Assembly (NCBI RefSeq): GCF_001083795.1
Contig: NZ_LAVK01000038.1
Location: forward strand, 1-32,657
DNA length: 32,657 bases
Source of the DNA: Streptomyces sp. SBT349
GTDB taxonomy: Bacteria > Actinomycetota > Actinomycetes > Streptomycetales > Streptomycetaceae
Reading direction: 5' to 3'
The stretch's first letter is position 1, and each line of letters starts with the position of its first letter. The notes beneath the pieces are model-generated. The model was not told the origin of the DNA and did not search any database. It worked only from the letters and a program-made list of their open reading frames with translations. This document shows positions 32,549 through 32,657 of this stretch, one piece after another. A program made the translations under genes and the position numbers.

Positions 32549-32657
32549 TGAGTGACTAACTGAGTGACAACCGTCGTGTCCAGCCGTGGATGACCCTGAA
32601 CCGGTGTGGACTGTTCCCCCGGGCCAGCGGGGGTGGGCCTGCTGGTGAGTAGGGGGT
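32549..32657. repeat. Leader-distal repeated element, copy 3 (runs off the window)
   Basis: TGAGTGACTAACTGAGTGAC then AACCGTCGTGT, matching copy 1 at 14531-14640 over the whole remaining 109 bp with scattered changes. It sits 178 bp from the last CRISPR repeat, against 243 bp at copy 1 and 190 bp at copy 2. Confidence 0.7.

Overview
The window looks like accessory DNA from a high-GC actinomycete of the Streptomyces/Nocardiopsis kind. The evidence is the strong G/C third-position codon bias, long spurious antisense reading frames, 28-nt type I-E-like CRISPR repeats of the actinobacterial style, a tRNA-Ala 3' end of actinobacterial sequence, and a mycothiol-dependent-isomerase-family gene. I cannot name the genus.

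The window is dominated by two related polymorphic-toxin loci in inverted orientation. Both point outwards from a scrambled 6-kb centre. The left locus (minus strand, 13908 to 2252) encodes a secreted protein with three LamG domains, then a secreted 2272-aa RHS/YD-repeat protein translationally coupled by an ATGA overlap, then a 198-aa putative immunity protein. The right locus (plus strand, 19833 to 31202) has the same order: LamG protein, 2260-aa RHS protein, and a 94-aa S1-like immunity candidate overlapping by GTGA. In both RHS proteins the shell ends in the RHS core motif, followed by a 145-aa intein-like HINT protease domain and a short unrelated toxin tip of 99 or 116 aa. The likely logic follows WapA/RHS systems: the shell is exported, HINT releases the tip, the tip poisons neighbours and the adjacent small protein protects the producer. 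The right tip resembles ADP-ribosyltransferase-like toxins. I do not recognise the left tip.

The centre (13909-19832) and both edges are a graveyard of mobile DNA. They hold small CRISPR arrays without cas genes, several diverged copies of one CRISPR leader region, a broken IS110-family transposase, a tRNA-Ala 3' end beside a tyrosine-integrase C-terminus (an attachment site), a methyltransferase gene with an internal deletion, and fragments of other genes. Two genes there look intact: a DinB/maleylpyruvate-isomerase-family protein (16737-17306) and a coiled-coil protein of unknown function (18594-19541). The left edge (1-1841) holds the 3' part of an IS5-type element fused head-on to truncated host genes. 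The right edge (31203-32657) holds gene remnants and the largest CRISPR array (six repeats), which combines two repeat families.

The two points I rate highest are (i) the pair of LamG + RHS-HINT loci with different tips, including the ART-like tip paired with an OB-fold/S1-like immunity candidate, and (ii) five repeat/leader junctions of type I-E CRISPR scattered over the window, all carrying the same leader-end motif (CTGACCTGGGG or close variants) and three of them followed by the same distal element.
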